Notes under the pieces: generated by a model
Databases searched by the model: none
What the model was told of the DNA's origin: nothing
Seen by the model: only the letters and a program-made list of their open reading frames with translations
In this document: positions 36,201 to 47,916 of the stretch, one piece after another
How positions within the stretch are numbered: position 1 is the stretch's first letter
How the letters are laid out: the number at the start of each line of letters is the position of its first letter
Program-made: the position numbers and the translations under genes
Assembly: GCA_012845835.1 (NCBI GenBank)
Contig: JABAKD010000013.1
Location: 4,772,628-4,836,627 of the forward strand
Length of the DNA stretch: 64,000 nt
Reading direction: 5' to 3'
DNA from: Undaria pinnatifida
Taxonomy: Eukaryota > Sar > Phaeophyceae > Laminariales > Alariaceae

Positions 36201-37900
36201 GAGCAGAAGGCCCTGTAGAGCCGTGGAGCTTGCAGGCATTTATCGCGCGGTGCGCGGACAACTGTTTGCTGTACGTGTGACAACGCCTGGGCACCCTATA
36301 TCCTATCTGGTACATGGTAAACGGTATCATACCCGTATCATACCTGTCGCACTTGGTACCATATGGTACCACAAGGGTACCACCATGACGTTGTTTTCGT
36401 GGCCTTGCGGCCGAAGTTGCAGCACACTCTTTGCTCGCACAGGCGAATCTTGGCACTCTAGCAGCAGCACAATCTTCCCGCAGCTACGGCTATCGAACAC
36501 TACGAGTCGTTCCTTTGTGTGTATTAAAGTTGCTGCTGGGGGAACTTGGATGATGAATTTCGACTTGGCATCTGTTCATGGTTAGCCCCTCTTACACCGG
36601 TACTGTACAGCACGCCACCTGTACTATATATCCGTAGCACTCGATTATCTCAGGACCAACCATTGACGGCGCCTGATGACATTGGCACTCCGTCTGCGCT
36701 ATCTGCGTTTGTACATGTCCTGCACGCCATTGTCGCCACCCTCGAAAAACTATCATAAGAACGAAAGATGTGACGCGATGTTTCGCTGTTTGCCTTGATT
36801 TGAGGATATGCCTCTTCGGAATGGCTCACACACTGGTCCTACGAAAAAAAGGTGGGGGAAAGGGGAGAATATTGGGAGGCTTCTTTTCTCTTTTCAGCCT
36901 CTCGAGAAGAGGCGGGGTAGTGAGATGTTTTCTACCCCAATCCCCCGCCCCCCTCGACTCCCTCGACACTCTCTCGAAACATCCGGAAAGTTACGATCGC
37001 GGCTCTCGTGATGTTTTTCGTGCCGGTCGTTGGTCTCGTTGTGCCGTCCTGCTGCCGTTCTCCATGACAGCTTTATCGCCTTTGCCCACTCTTCCCGCTC
37101 CATCGCACATGCTCTCGTTAGCCGTCAACTACAGTGGGTCGCCCTTCTCCTCCGTCCCAAATCACCAAACTTCCCCTCGCAGCGTGCGGTGCTGATCTAA
37201 ATAGCAAGATGTCTTGTCCAGGGAGATTTCAACCCGTCTTTTCCCAGGCCATTGACTCTCAGCCACCCCCATCCGCCGTCGTCGATCCATCCTGCTGGCA
37301 GCGCAGGTTTCTCTAAGAATTTCTCTAAGAAAACTAGACTGCGCTGTCGATGGCTCGTGTTAGAGCCTGACATCGCGCCCGAGCATCCCGATTGTGCGTT
37401 GCTGCTTCGCCTTTTCTTCCTACAAATCCCAGAAACCTACTAACGCGCGAATCATAGTTGACCATGCCTGACGCACCACGTACGCCCCAACCAACTCTAT
37501 CGCCACGCCCAAGCCTTGCGGCAACACGCAGTCGAAAAAGGACCTTACACCCGTCAGAAAGACCCCCCCACAACTCGCTACAAGCCTGGTTGGTCATGCT
37601 TCGCAGCATGCCTTGCCAAGGCGGCGGGGGGAACGGAGGTATATATACACACACCCCTTGTATGTGCGCCATGCACTCCTACCCAAAAAATCGTTGTTTA
37701 TGAACATATCCTAATCCCACGCCCCATGATATTCGGGGAAGGTTAGGGGTAGGGGTCTGGTGGGGTTGCGACCTGATATCAGGAAAGTCCGTACATACTA
37801 TCTTAAGAGTTATATGATGTGTGGCGGTGCACGCGTACGTACACGGGTGCATGTATATTTGGTCTGACAAATTTCCCCCGAGGGAGATAGTGCAGGCGAG
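33214..37900. other. Intergenic, upstream of epimerase gene 2; no recognisable gene
   Basis: The first few hundred bases should hold the promoter of gene 2; no clear TATA element is visible. Within the rest the longest open frame is 271 codons (35770-36585, plus). It begins in a small duplicated sequence and shows no domain I recognise, so I do not call it a gene. Contains the direct repeat at 35862-35934 and a 16 bp palindrome at 36355-36370. Confidence 0.4.
35862..35934. repeat. ~37 bp direct repeat, two units
   Basis: Unit containing GGGGTACCCCCC and CTACCGCGGCCATGGTC occurs at 35862-35898 and 35899-35934, differing mainly in C-run length. Confidence 0.85.
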
Positions 37901-38169
37901 TGTTAAGATACGGCCTCGAAAGGCCTGTAATTATCCGAATTTGACATGATTTGGATGGGTTTCGTGTGATAAGGTTGGCGTTTTATATTCGGGAAAGTAA
38001 GGAAATAGATCGGAGGCGCGTGCTTCCGATCTCAGAAGCTACCCGGGGCTCTAGTGGAATCGGATAAAGCTGCGTCTCTACGAAGGAATAGAAAGTGAGT
38101 ACTCTCCGAGGACCTGCTCAATTGGCAGGCCTGCAGGGGGTACTCTGTGTCCCCACCTATAGCCTTACA
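37901..38169 (+). repeat. 5' LTR of gypsy-type element
   Basis: 269 bp, begins TGTTAAGATACGG and ends CCTTACA. Paired with 50895-51171 by near-collinear similarity. It contains a TTTTATATTCGG stretch that could act as the TATA region. Confidence 0.9.
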
Positions 38170-38171
38170 AA

Positions 38172-38189
38172 TGGCGTCGTCTAAAGCTT
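38172..38189 (+). promoter_or_regulatory. Candidate primer-binding site
   Basis: TGGCGTCGTCTAAAGC begins 2 bp after the 5' LTR, the usual place and usual TGG start of a site pairing with a tRNA 3' end. The tRNA was not identified. Confidence 0.55.
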
Positions 38190-38357
38190 GTCTTTGCCAT
38201 TGTAGCAGGGTTCCTTCAATCTTTCCGATGTTATTTTCTGTAGCGATTTTGCTTTCGCTTTCCATTGAGCCCACAACCCCTGTTCCTTCTCGGGTGGCTT
38301 CTCAATGGAGGGAGCGCCCTTGCTCCTACAACGGCGTCCACAACACAGTGGAATGGC

Positions 38358-39002
38358 ATGGGCCCCTCGTGTTGGTCGCCGGACACGTACCACACAGACG
38401 ACACCTTCGAAGTACGTGCGGACGACACTGCTGTTCGTAGCACACTCCTCGTCTCGGCTTTTGGTCCCTCTTGTTGGTCGCCGGGCACCGACCACACGGA
38501 CGACACCTTCGGAGTACGTGCGGACGACACTGCTCTTTGGAGCACACTCCTCGTCTCGAGTTTTGGTCGCATCAGTTCCCCGCCAGCTGGCAATATAGAC
38601 CACTCCGCAGTGGAACTGCCCAAGCCCGAACAATCAGACTTGTTTGCTCCGCGGTCTGCCAGCATGTTGCACAGCACATCTCCGCGAGTTGCCAGCACTA
38701 GCCACAAGATCGGCCGTCGACCTGTGTTTTTTTTTGCGCTTGGGGCTGGGGCATATGCACAACACGCCACGGACCAGCATACTGGAATCAACCCTTCGAA
38801 TGACCATCGACGGGGACTTCGCTTGATGGGAGAGCCCATCGGCCAGCATACACGTTTGCTGTCGGAGCCAGACCGCCCTTCGCGGGACCCCCTTGGACTA
38901 CGGGCACCGTGCTCAATGAGCTCATGCCGGGGCTCCTTCCTTGTGATCCTCCCTGGGAAGGAACAGGCGGTGCTCGTAGAATGTTTGGGCTTCTTCGTTT
39001 AA
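38358..39002 (+). CDS. Unassigned ORF in the gypsy leader, with a 34-residue internal duplication
   Basis: An open frame of 214 codons from the first in-frame ATG (38358), just inside the 5' LTR. It contains a 102 bp tandem duplication (about 38362-38463 and 38464-38565) that keeps frame, giving two 34-residue units rich in Asp/Thr and starting GPSCWSP. No domain recognised. The opposite strand is also open across the repeat, so this may be a property of the repeat and not a gene. If real it is an extra element-encoded protein of unknown role. Confidence 0.25.
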   Translation: MGPSCWSPDTYHTDDTFEVRADDTAVRSTLLVSAFGPSCWSPGTDHTDDTFGVRADDTALWSTLLVSSFGRISSPPAGNIDHSAVELPKPEQSDLFAPRSASMLHSTSPRVASTSHKIGRRPVFFFALGAGAYAQHATDQHTGINPSNDHRRGLRLMGEPIGQHTRLLSEPDRPSRDPLGLRAPCSMSSCRGSFLVILPGKEQAVLVECLGFFV

Positions 39003-39299
39003 CGAATTTTTCCAGTACACGCGTTATCGTATGGGTTTCAGTACATACGTCGATCCGTCATGCGCGTCGCACAAATTGTTGCTCCCTTTCGGCTGAAAAT
39101 AGTACAGCTGCTAATTTGACGCAACTCGGACCTCTCCCCAATCTTTATCGATCAACAGCGTTCCACAACTCTGCGTCACGTAGCTTCAACTACCATCATG
39201 TTCGCAGAGGTACCAACTACAGCGCAGCAAAATTGGTTCGCTGTCAATGCATGCCATATACCGCCGGATCCTCCGCTGTAGAAATCACAGCACAGCAGC

Positions 39300-41640
39300 C
39301 AAGCCGCCCACTTTGCTCCTACCTATCCATCACATAGCTCGACCCTTCACTGCCCCAGCGTCCACAGTTACAGCACCGCATATCTGACACCCTCCGCTGC
39401 TGGGTGTAAGTGCTCCTTGCATATTAGATTCGAGAGGTTTTTTTCGTCTTGCCCCCCCCGTGACTAGAACTTGAATTTTGTGAACGCTGAAACTCTGTGC
39501 TGGCTTTTTTTCGGGCAAGGCTGTCGGCGTGTGCGATGCCTTATATTCCATCATTAATGGGCACGCGAAGACTAATACCAATTTCTGTGTGAGCACACCT
39601 GCAACAGTGCGGCACTCTGCACTGCTGTAGACGTAACTGTCCCTTTATAGTGCGGTCGGAGTTGGTACGGGATTTGATTTTTCAGCTATCTAGGCGTTAG
39701 GCCGTCTTCCTCCTACCGGTAGATGTGCTGCCCTTCCACAATGCTGCTAGGATAAATGCTGCAATTTTTATTTTTTGCAGCTGTCACGACTGATACTGTC
39801 CGTCGCAGTGCGGTTTACAGTTGGCGGAGACGCTGAGCACTATACTGTAGGCGCAAACGCTGCCTTTCTGCTGCTGTTGATACATATCTGCCGTTCACGA
39901 TACTGCTAGGGTCTATGCTGGCTTTTTTTTTTCCTTATCTGCGCACGTTCGGACAGCTACCGCTCGTTACAGAGTGTTTACTACAGTTCGCGGAGATACT
40001 GCGTTTTACAGCTTTATTAGTGCAAGTAGGGATCAACCCGTTTGATGCGGTACCTTTGGGGGCGAACAGCCTTTCTATTCGGCTGTGGGCGTACACACCT
40101 TTTCTACAGCTGGTCTTGGTACCATACAACCATTTTTCAGGTTGTTGGTGTTGGTGTCACCCGTAGTCAAAGGAGCTACTTGCAGCAATCAACACTACTG
40201 CAAGCTTGACCGTCCTTCTATAGTGCGGACGGTGGGGGAACTGCCTTGTTCGGACGCTATACTACTCATCTTGGTACGGTTGGAATTGCCGTTACCTGTT
40301 AACGCAGCAGCGATACTACTGCAATAAGCACTACTGTAGGCTCGATCGTCCCTCTATAGTGCGGACCGTGGGTAAACTACCTCGTTCGGGGGTTATACTG
40401 CCCATTTTCGTGCGGTTGGTACCCATAGGCACAGCAACGCTAATGCAGCGAGCAGAACTACTGTAGGCGCGACCACACCCTTATAGTTCGGCCGGGGGAA
40501 ACTACCTTGTTCGAGGGGCTATACTGGCCATCTTGGTGCTGTTGGTATTGGCGGTACCTATGGGCACAGCAGCGAGCAGCACTACTGTATAAGCGCGACC
40601 ATCCCCCTTTAGTGGGGAAACTACTTTGTTCATGCTTTGTGCAGACCTTGTCCTCTGATTGGCACATGTACGATCCTCTACCGTGCTAATCCCCCTACAC
40701 TGCTGCTGGGGCAGATGCTGCCCGTTTTTTTATACGGTTGGTGCGCGAACCTCTACTGTGCAACCCCCCTACACTCTACTGTTGGGGCAGATGGGCAGAT
40801 GCTGCCCGTTTTTTTTTAGGTTGTCGGCGCGATCCTCTACTGTGCTACCCCCCCCTACACTACTGTAGGGGCAGATGCTGCCCGTTTTTTTATACGGTTG
40901 GTGCGCGAACCTCTACTGCGCTACCCCCCCCTACACTCTACTGTTGGGGCAGATGCTGTCCGTTTTTTATACGGTCGGCGCGTTGGGCGACCCTTCACTG
41001 TGCTACCCCCCTACACTACACCTAGGTTAAAAGCTGCCTGTTTTGGTGCGACGAGTGTCGGCGTGTTTGGCGACCCTTGACTGTTCTCCCCCCCTAGGTT
41101 CAATGCTGCCTGTTTTGGTGCGACGATTGTCGGCGTGTTGGGCGAACTTTTACTGTGCTACCCCTCTACGCCAGACCTAGGGTAAATGCTGTCTGGTTTT
41201 GTGGGATGAACGTCGGCGTGTTGGGCGAACCTATATTGTGCTACCCCCTACGCTGCACCTAGGGTAGATGCTGCCTGTTTTGGTGCGATGAGCGTGTGTG
41301 TTTTGGGCGGCGCTTTTCTGTGATACCGCTGCCGCCTAGGTTAAATGATTCTTGTTTAAGTGCGACGGGTGCAGACTTGCCTTTACTGTGTTGCACCCCC
41401 TGCACTGCGGTTAGGGTCAGTGCTGCCCGTTTTTGGCTGCTTTTACTGCGGTTCGTGCAGGCGTTACCCGTATACCTTACGGTCAGACTCGGTGCTGCTC
41501 TTATGTTGCGGCTTTGGTGGATAGTACCCCTCTAACCGCTGTCCTCCTTTTATACGGCTAGTTGGCGTGGCTGCTACCATTACTGACGCTGGACGGATTC
41601 GAGGCCCAATATGTTGCTGTTTGCTGAAACACAGATTTAC
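39300..41640 (+). repeat. Two tandem arrays in the gypsy leader
   Basis: First array, about 39600-40680: units of roughly 125-135 bp marked by a TATAGTGCGGNC-like block (clearest starts near 40198, 40333, 40462 and 40585). Second array, about 40690-41420: about ten units of 70-85 bp marked by a C run, CTACACT and GGGCAGATGCTGCCCGTTTT-like blocks (starts near 40690, 40765, 40849, 40924, 41005, 41087, 41159, 41242, 41324 and 41394). Units decay toward the right. Non-coding. Confidence 0.75.
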
Positions 41641-41765
41641 CGCTACTTGCAGCAGGGACACCACAACAATATATCTTACTCCATAGCTTCTTTACGCGTC
41701 GTTCCCATCACGCCACCTTCCCTCACACCCCCTCCTTCCGCATACAACAATCAACATATCTACCA

Positions 41766-44418
41766 GTGAGGACGCGGGCTACTCGGGGCAGGCTGAGGTC
41801 TTCCACGCACCCCAACCTGGATGGCCGCGAGACAGGGAGAGCTTGCTCGAGATTCCGTGACTCGAGACGGGGGGAACCACCGGAGACGGGTTCCGGTGAC
41901 GAGACAAAAGACGGACCACCGTACCTCCACCCGGACCCACCAACCAAGAGGGTCCACTCGCCGGTTCAAGCAGAGAAGAAGACGGACCAACCTCCACCGT
42001 ACGCGGGGGCGTCTCGACGCCAGCTCTCGCAAGCCGCGGGGAAGCGCCACCAGCTGCTCCCCCCTCGCGCTCGACAGGGCACCACCGACGCCACCTGGGC
42101 TATCCGCGCTTGACAGAGCACCACCCCTATAGCTCCCGGGACCGGGGCGCCCATGTCGCCCCTTTGGACTTGGCAAATGCGGCGGTGCGGGCCAAGCGCG
42201 CGCTCGACGACGCCAACCAGACGATTGCACGCCGAAGTCTGTTGGACAAAGATATCGAACAGGCGAAGACCACTGCGCCGAAGGCGTCCCTGGAAGCGAA
42301 GAAGGCGCAACACGCCCTGGCCCAATCAGTTGCGTCGGCTGCGGCCGGAGCTACCACGACCCCCTCGCCTTCGTCGCCTACGCAGGGTATCGCATCCCAG
42401 CGACCACGACCCGGGAACGACGCCTTCTAAAAGGGTATAGTTGGGTGCATGGCGTCCTTACCAAGGGTAGACGTCTCCTCAGCGTTGGCAACTGCAACGG
42501 TAGAAACGGCCTGCGCCTTTCTCTCGTCAGAGAGACCGGCGTCGCGGCAAGCTGACGTCCTTTCAGTGGAAGCGGCCTGTACTCGAGGGGATTGTACGCC
42601 CTTTGCTGGACAGACGAGAGTCGCCCCGACCCTTGCCCTCGTCAAGGCTCTGCTGATAGACCACGACGAGGACCCCGACCCTGTCGTTTGGCCGAACCCC
42701 GGAAGAAGAGTTGGCAGAAGGAAAATGGGGGAAACAGCGACGCAGCGACAGTCGCGACCGCGGGGACCGCAACCGTGAGGGTGGCGGCCAAAATGGTGGG
42801 GGTGACGACCACCACCACCGCCGCGGGGGTGACGGCGGTGGTGGAGGCGGAGGAGGCACATCGGGTCCTGGTGTGGCTGAGCGCGCTGCCGAGGGGGCAA
42901 CGTTGGTCCAACAACGTGGGCAGTTGGCCGCAGCTCTGGCGGAGGCAACGGAGGGCGCAGGAATGGCGCGAGAGGACGTTCAGCATGGGAGGGCTCGTCA
43001 ACCTCCTTCCGCTCGTCTTCGTGGTTGAGCACGGAACACAGCGAGGTGGCCATGGTAGCAGGCAAGGGGTTTAAAAAGCCATGGCAGGAGGAGCATCAGG
43101 GCCTGAGGCTTTCACCCTCCTGTTGCGTCTGCTGATCACGCACTTCGACGGGGTTGACACCGAGGAGGGCTACTCAAAGTTGCATACTTTTGGAATGTAT
43201 AACGGCATGCCGTTTTTGATTTCAGTCTGAAGTTTTGCGTACTTTTGCCGACCGCTACGGGGAGTGAGCGTGTTTTGTCTCCGGGGACGGATGTGGTGTT
43301 GGACGTGGCCCGGGTGGCGGCGAATGAGCAATCGCCGGCTCTCCTGCCTGCGTTGTACCCTGGTTCGGAGGCAACGGACCCGCGGCCATACGCCTCGTTG
43401 GATGCTATGTGGCGGGCGTTTAGGGACAAAGCGCATGATAAGACACCAGCCGTCAAAAGCGAAACATTTTTTTTCTATCCCTGTTTCTTCGACGGGAGCG
43501 CAGTCATCCGCCCCGTGGGGCCCCCGGCCCGCCGATCATGGGCGCGGTCAGGGCCGAGTGCCGTCCCAGTCGCTTTCGTGGCAGACGGGATCGAGCCATT
43601 ATTCAACTGTCATTCCCATCGATGATTCATCGGACCCTTAGCTTGACCACACATCGAATTGCTTGCCACTCAAAGAGCAACATTGTGCAGAAGGTTTCGC
43701 CGTTATCGCCTCGTTTAAGACAGACGACCCTCTCCTTTGAAGCGGCCTCCTTTCACCTCGCGCTGATGCCCTCCGAGAAAACCGGGGGCTTTGCCTCAAC
43801 TGCCACGAAGACAGCTATTCCTTTAAGCATTGTAGGCATCCTTTTATTAATGCGAGTGGTTGTTTGAACCCTGAACTTGGCCAACTTGTCGACGATGACG
43901 CACACAGACGCTGGCAAATACGCGTGGTCTACTACCGCCGAGACGACCAATCGTCTCGCCCGAACAGCCACAAGAAAACTCGTCGCTATTTTTCAGGTCA
44001 ATTGCGAGGGTACCACCAGGATCAAGGCCAGGTAAACTGTCACAACGACACCACATGCACGTGGGATTACCATGGTGGTATCCTACGCTCGTCCACCTAT
44101 TCTGTCCCCGCTCCTGCTCCTCGAATGCGCTTCGGAACCGCCCACAAATCGAGCGAAAATACACTCGTGCGCCAACCTGGCACATTCCGTGACGGCAATC
44201 GACAGCTCGACGGCGGTACAGCATCGTCGACAACACCGTCGGGGGGCACCTATTTTGGTTTCAGAAGATGCTCGTGTTCTGTTGCTAGCCTGTCCAGCAA
44301 CGCAGCACAGATTGCCTCTGTCAAGAGCCCACGGCCTCCTACGCCGTCTGCGGACGATTCTTACATCGCAGTACCTGCGGAAGTAGCGCTGCAATCGTGG
44401 TTTGCTCCAGCCAGGTAA
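41766..44418 (+). pseudogene. Decayed gag of the gypsy-type element
   Basis: A chain of plus-strand open segments in different frames (41766-42113, 42110-42430, 42449-42778, 42711-43028, 43245-43625, then about 43772-44418). The last contains a Cys/His cluster, CLNCHEDSYSFKHC from 43792 with further His and Cys to 43861, which resembles a nucleocapsid zinc knuckle although its spacing (C-x2-C-x8-C with His) is not the classic CCHC. Gly/His-rich low-complexity sequence lies at 42780-42860. Frameshifts and stops make it non-functional. Assignment rests on position, the Cys/His cluster and basic composition. Confidence 0.55.
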
Positions 44419-44419
44419 T

Positions 44420-47400
44420 AATTTTTCTTTCTTTTTGTTTCGACGGTGAGAACGCGCGCTTCCAGCGACGTTCCCCTCAGTCATGGTCTGAGTTGGGCGA
44501 CGGGAACCGCGCCTCCTGCGCTGTCTCCCTCAGCCGCGGCATAAAGTCAGCAATGGGGATATGCGCTCCAAACGCCGCCCCCGTCAACCATGGCACGGGA
44601 GCCTGTGCTTTGCGCGCTCCCCCCCCAGGCACGCGTCGCGTAACAATGTAGCTGCGGTGACGGCGCGTCGTCTTTTTACGCGTACGTGTTCATCCCCCCA
44701 TCTCCCTGACCAGGCGGTGGCGGTCGGTTTGAGGTGTGGGACGTTCAACCTTCGAAACACTTTTTCTGCCCTCGAGGGGGCGGTCGATTTGAGGTGTGGG
44801 AAGGCTAACACTAAAACACGGAGATCTTTTGCTTGGCTCGATCGCGATAACAGCGGGTGCTCTGTTATTGTTTTTGTCAAGGAGGAGTTGACAAGATTGG
44901 CTACCTCGCCTCCCTTCTCCAAGAGGCATAACGGTAAAGAGCCCCTCGGGTAAAAACAATATTTCCACGTCCCCGAGCCCCGCTCCAGAAGACGCCCATA
45001 GGGTCTAAGAACCCTGCTTCGCCTTTTCACAAGCTAACCCACGTGTTTCAGGCAATGCCTGCCCCAGTAGCACATGAAAAATATCCGACTCTGCACAACG
45101 GGTCAGTGGTGCCGGCACGGCCTTCAGCCTGATTGATCAGCTGGACGCTATTCCCGTAAATTTACGAATTAATCGCGCCTCTCGTCCAGCAGAAACAGCA
45201 CAGAGCCCCTGCCCCTTCGTGCGCAGTTAGAGCAGTTTTCTAGCGATTATAGGCCAAAGAGCGAAGAGGCCACAGCGTGAGAAACCGTGGGTTCGGACTC
45301 GCGTCGTGCTCCAGAGACCTGGTGTTTCTGACGGGGACACTACAGGCCCGAAGAGCAGAGGACTGGTGTTCCCAGAGGGGGACATTGCAGACCCAAATGT
45401 CCAACAAGGCTACCGACGGGTCGGCACCGTCGGTGTTGGACTATTTTTGGGGTGCAGCGAAAGCGCCTTTTTTCGAGTTTTCGCCAACGAGTGACGAGGA
45501 TCCGAGGCGAGAAAAAGGAGGTTCGAACTCGCATCTTGCTCTCGAGGCCTGGTGCTCCCGCAAGGGGACACTACAGGCACGAAGAGCCGAGGACTGGTGT
45601 TTCCAGAAGGGGACATTTAAGACCCACACATGTCCAACGATGCTACCAACGGCTTGGCACCGTAGGTGTTTGATATTTTTCGGGCGCAGTTAGATCGGAT
45701 TCTCGCGCTATTCCGCCAACGAGCGAAGAAATACCCGAGGCTAGATACCACGGGTTCGGATTCGCGTCGTGCTCCCGAGGCCTGGTGTTCCCGGACGGGG
45801 ACAATGCAGGCCCAATTTCCAACACGGCTTTTGGCCATTCTCTTGAAACCTCCACAGGCAAAGTGGTGTTATTCTGGCAGCCCCCATTTTTTTTGCGACG
45901 TGGATCCCTTCGTCGTTTGCCGTGGACGACGTGCCATACTCTTGCGCGGAGCAATACATGATGGACGAAGACCAAGCATTTCAAAGATCGAGCAGTGGGG
46001 CTCATTATGTCGTCGCCTGTTCCAAGCACACGCAAACGCATCCGTCCAGGCGTGCGTAATTCGACTCCGGCCTTGGAGACAAGTAGAAGCAAAACGCCGT
46101 GTTATCTGGCACCTACACCGAATTCACGCATAATCCAGCCATAAAGAAATCACTGTTTGAGCTCTGACAACAAGCTTTGGGCTGAATCCAGCCCTCTGGA
46201 CCCAGTGTGGGGCATTGGTCTCCGGGCGGATGGTTCCAGGGCCAACAACCCATGCCACGGGAGAGGAAAAACTTGCTCATTGAGGCTCATTCTGCCTTTC
46301 GCGAAGCTATTCGCGAAAGTGATACCGGGTCAGCGCACCCCGCCTCCCTTAGTCGGTTCCGCACCTGCACTGCCAATGCAAGAACCAAGAAATCTTGTCC
46401 GCGCCCCGATCGGGTCGTTAAAGGCAGCCAGCGCTGGCAAAATTTTCCCTTCGGCGTTTCAGACCTTTTTCTCAGCGGCGTTGGCCAATTAAACGCCGTG
46501 GAGTTTTGTAAATAGCTTCTGGCGTCGGCCCTGACTTTGCGCTGTCAGAACACGGCCCCTGTTTCGTCGAGGGTACTGTGACGCTGGACGACGTTTCGTT
46601 CACTATGAAAATCGCGTAAATCAGTCGAGCAATGCTCGACTCGGAGAGGCGCTGGACTCCTCTAGATTTGGGGACCGGAAGCATTGTTTGGGCTCCCAAA
46701 CTCCTCCGAGGGTACTGTGGAGAACAATGTTTCGCATATCCTCCGGCCACAAGACACAGAAGAGCACTGGTAAAGTGGGGACCCTCAATGCAGGTGTCCA
46801 GCGGTAGCTTGAGTTGTCACCGCGTTTGATTGCACACTCGAGTACCCCAAAGGCAGCGCCAACTGCATCGCCGATTTTTCTGGCCCGTTTTCCAGAGCCT
46901 GGTACAGAGTACGACCGCAGTGGCTTGACAAACTTCAACCCCGAGAGGTTGACAAGCGCCAACCCCGTTGAAGGAAGCAGTGTGTAACTCCTACGGACCA
47001 GCGGGCTGCGCGCTCCCTCCTCGCCAATCTGAGGGGTCGGTTTGGGTGGACTCGCGCCCCTCGCCAAAAGCACTGTCTTGGGTGCGCTCGTGCCCCACAC
47101 CGAAATAACTGCTTTGGGTGGACTCGAACCCCTCGCCGAAAGCACTGTCTTGAGTGGGCTCGTGCCCCGCACTGAACATGCTGCCTTGGGTGGGTTCCTT
47201 CTCACCTTTACCGCATTCAACGAATTTCGCACACACGAGCCACGTAAAAGGATTGACGGCCTTTCTGCTTCCCCGGGGAGATTCGTCGCTCGTGTTCCTG
47301 CCTTCGTCGCCACTACCGAAGGTTTTACCGGCCACGGGTCGATTTCGCCTGCCGCTGACACCGTTTTCGCTTCGGTTTCTGCCATACCCATCGAGGGCGC

Positions 47401-47910
47401 ACGGGCTCCGTAGAAGCCCTGGCTGCATTGACGCCCATCGCACAGCCGACTTATATATCCTGGAGGTCTACGCAGTAGACGGCCCCCGCCACGACCACCG
47501 GTTCGACTGTGTCCGTCTCCGCCTTACTTAGCAATCCAGCCCCCCCGTCGTCGACGATGCGCCGCCAAACAGCGACAGCAACGGGTAATGCACCCCGCTG
47601 TAGATTATGGATTCAGGCCCGGCGGGGCCTCTCGGCCATGTTCCAGACGAGGTACAACCCCGCCGCGAGACCCACGGCCGCGACCCCTGCTCTTGCCGAC
47701 TTGCCGGTCCACACGGTGCCACTACCGTCCGACCGAAACCATGCAGAGCCTATATGGGAACTTCGCTCCGACGGCTCACGCCTTCTCCTGGTGACACGCC
47801 GACTGCACATACAAGGTCGGACGTCCTCGGCTACGCTGCTGAATTCTGATTCAGTCGCGCGCTAATCGCATGACGATTGGAAGCGAGAGCAGCACGCTGC
47901 GACGACGGGC
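44420..47910 (+). other. Degenerate interior of gypsy element with coding-like tandem repeats
   Basis: Where protease, reverse transcriptase and RNase H are expected, I see only short frames. A 231 bp (77-codon) tandem repeat lies at 45253-45830 (units at 45253, 45484 and a partial at 45715). A 36 bp (12-codon) repeat of about four units lies at 47043-47192. Repeat lengths are multiples of three, suggesting they once sat in a reading frame. No YxDD box was noticed. Confidence 0.5.
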
Positions 47911-47916
47911 CACTCC

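Noticed and set aside
35770-36585. 271-codon plus-strand ORF
   Set aside because: No recognised domain, opens inside a duplicated sequence, composition like surrounding DNA. Recorded as intergenic.
40690-41420. CRISPR-like array
   Set aside because: Units and spacers both decay gradually and spacers are similar to each other; eukaryotic tandem repeat in a retrotransposon.
39300-41640. Short ORFs across the leader arrays
   Set aside because: They arise from the periodic repeat and change frame at each indel; no conserved protein.
46621-47391. 256-codon minus-strand ORF with repeated segments
   Set aside because: Lies antisense within the gypsy element and is kept open by the 36 bp repeat; no domain recognised.
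44420-47910. Reverse transcriptase of the gypsy element
   Set aside because: Looked for YxDD-type boxes and RNase H motifs in the plus-strand frames and found none, so not annotated.
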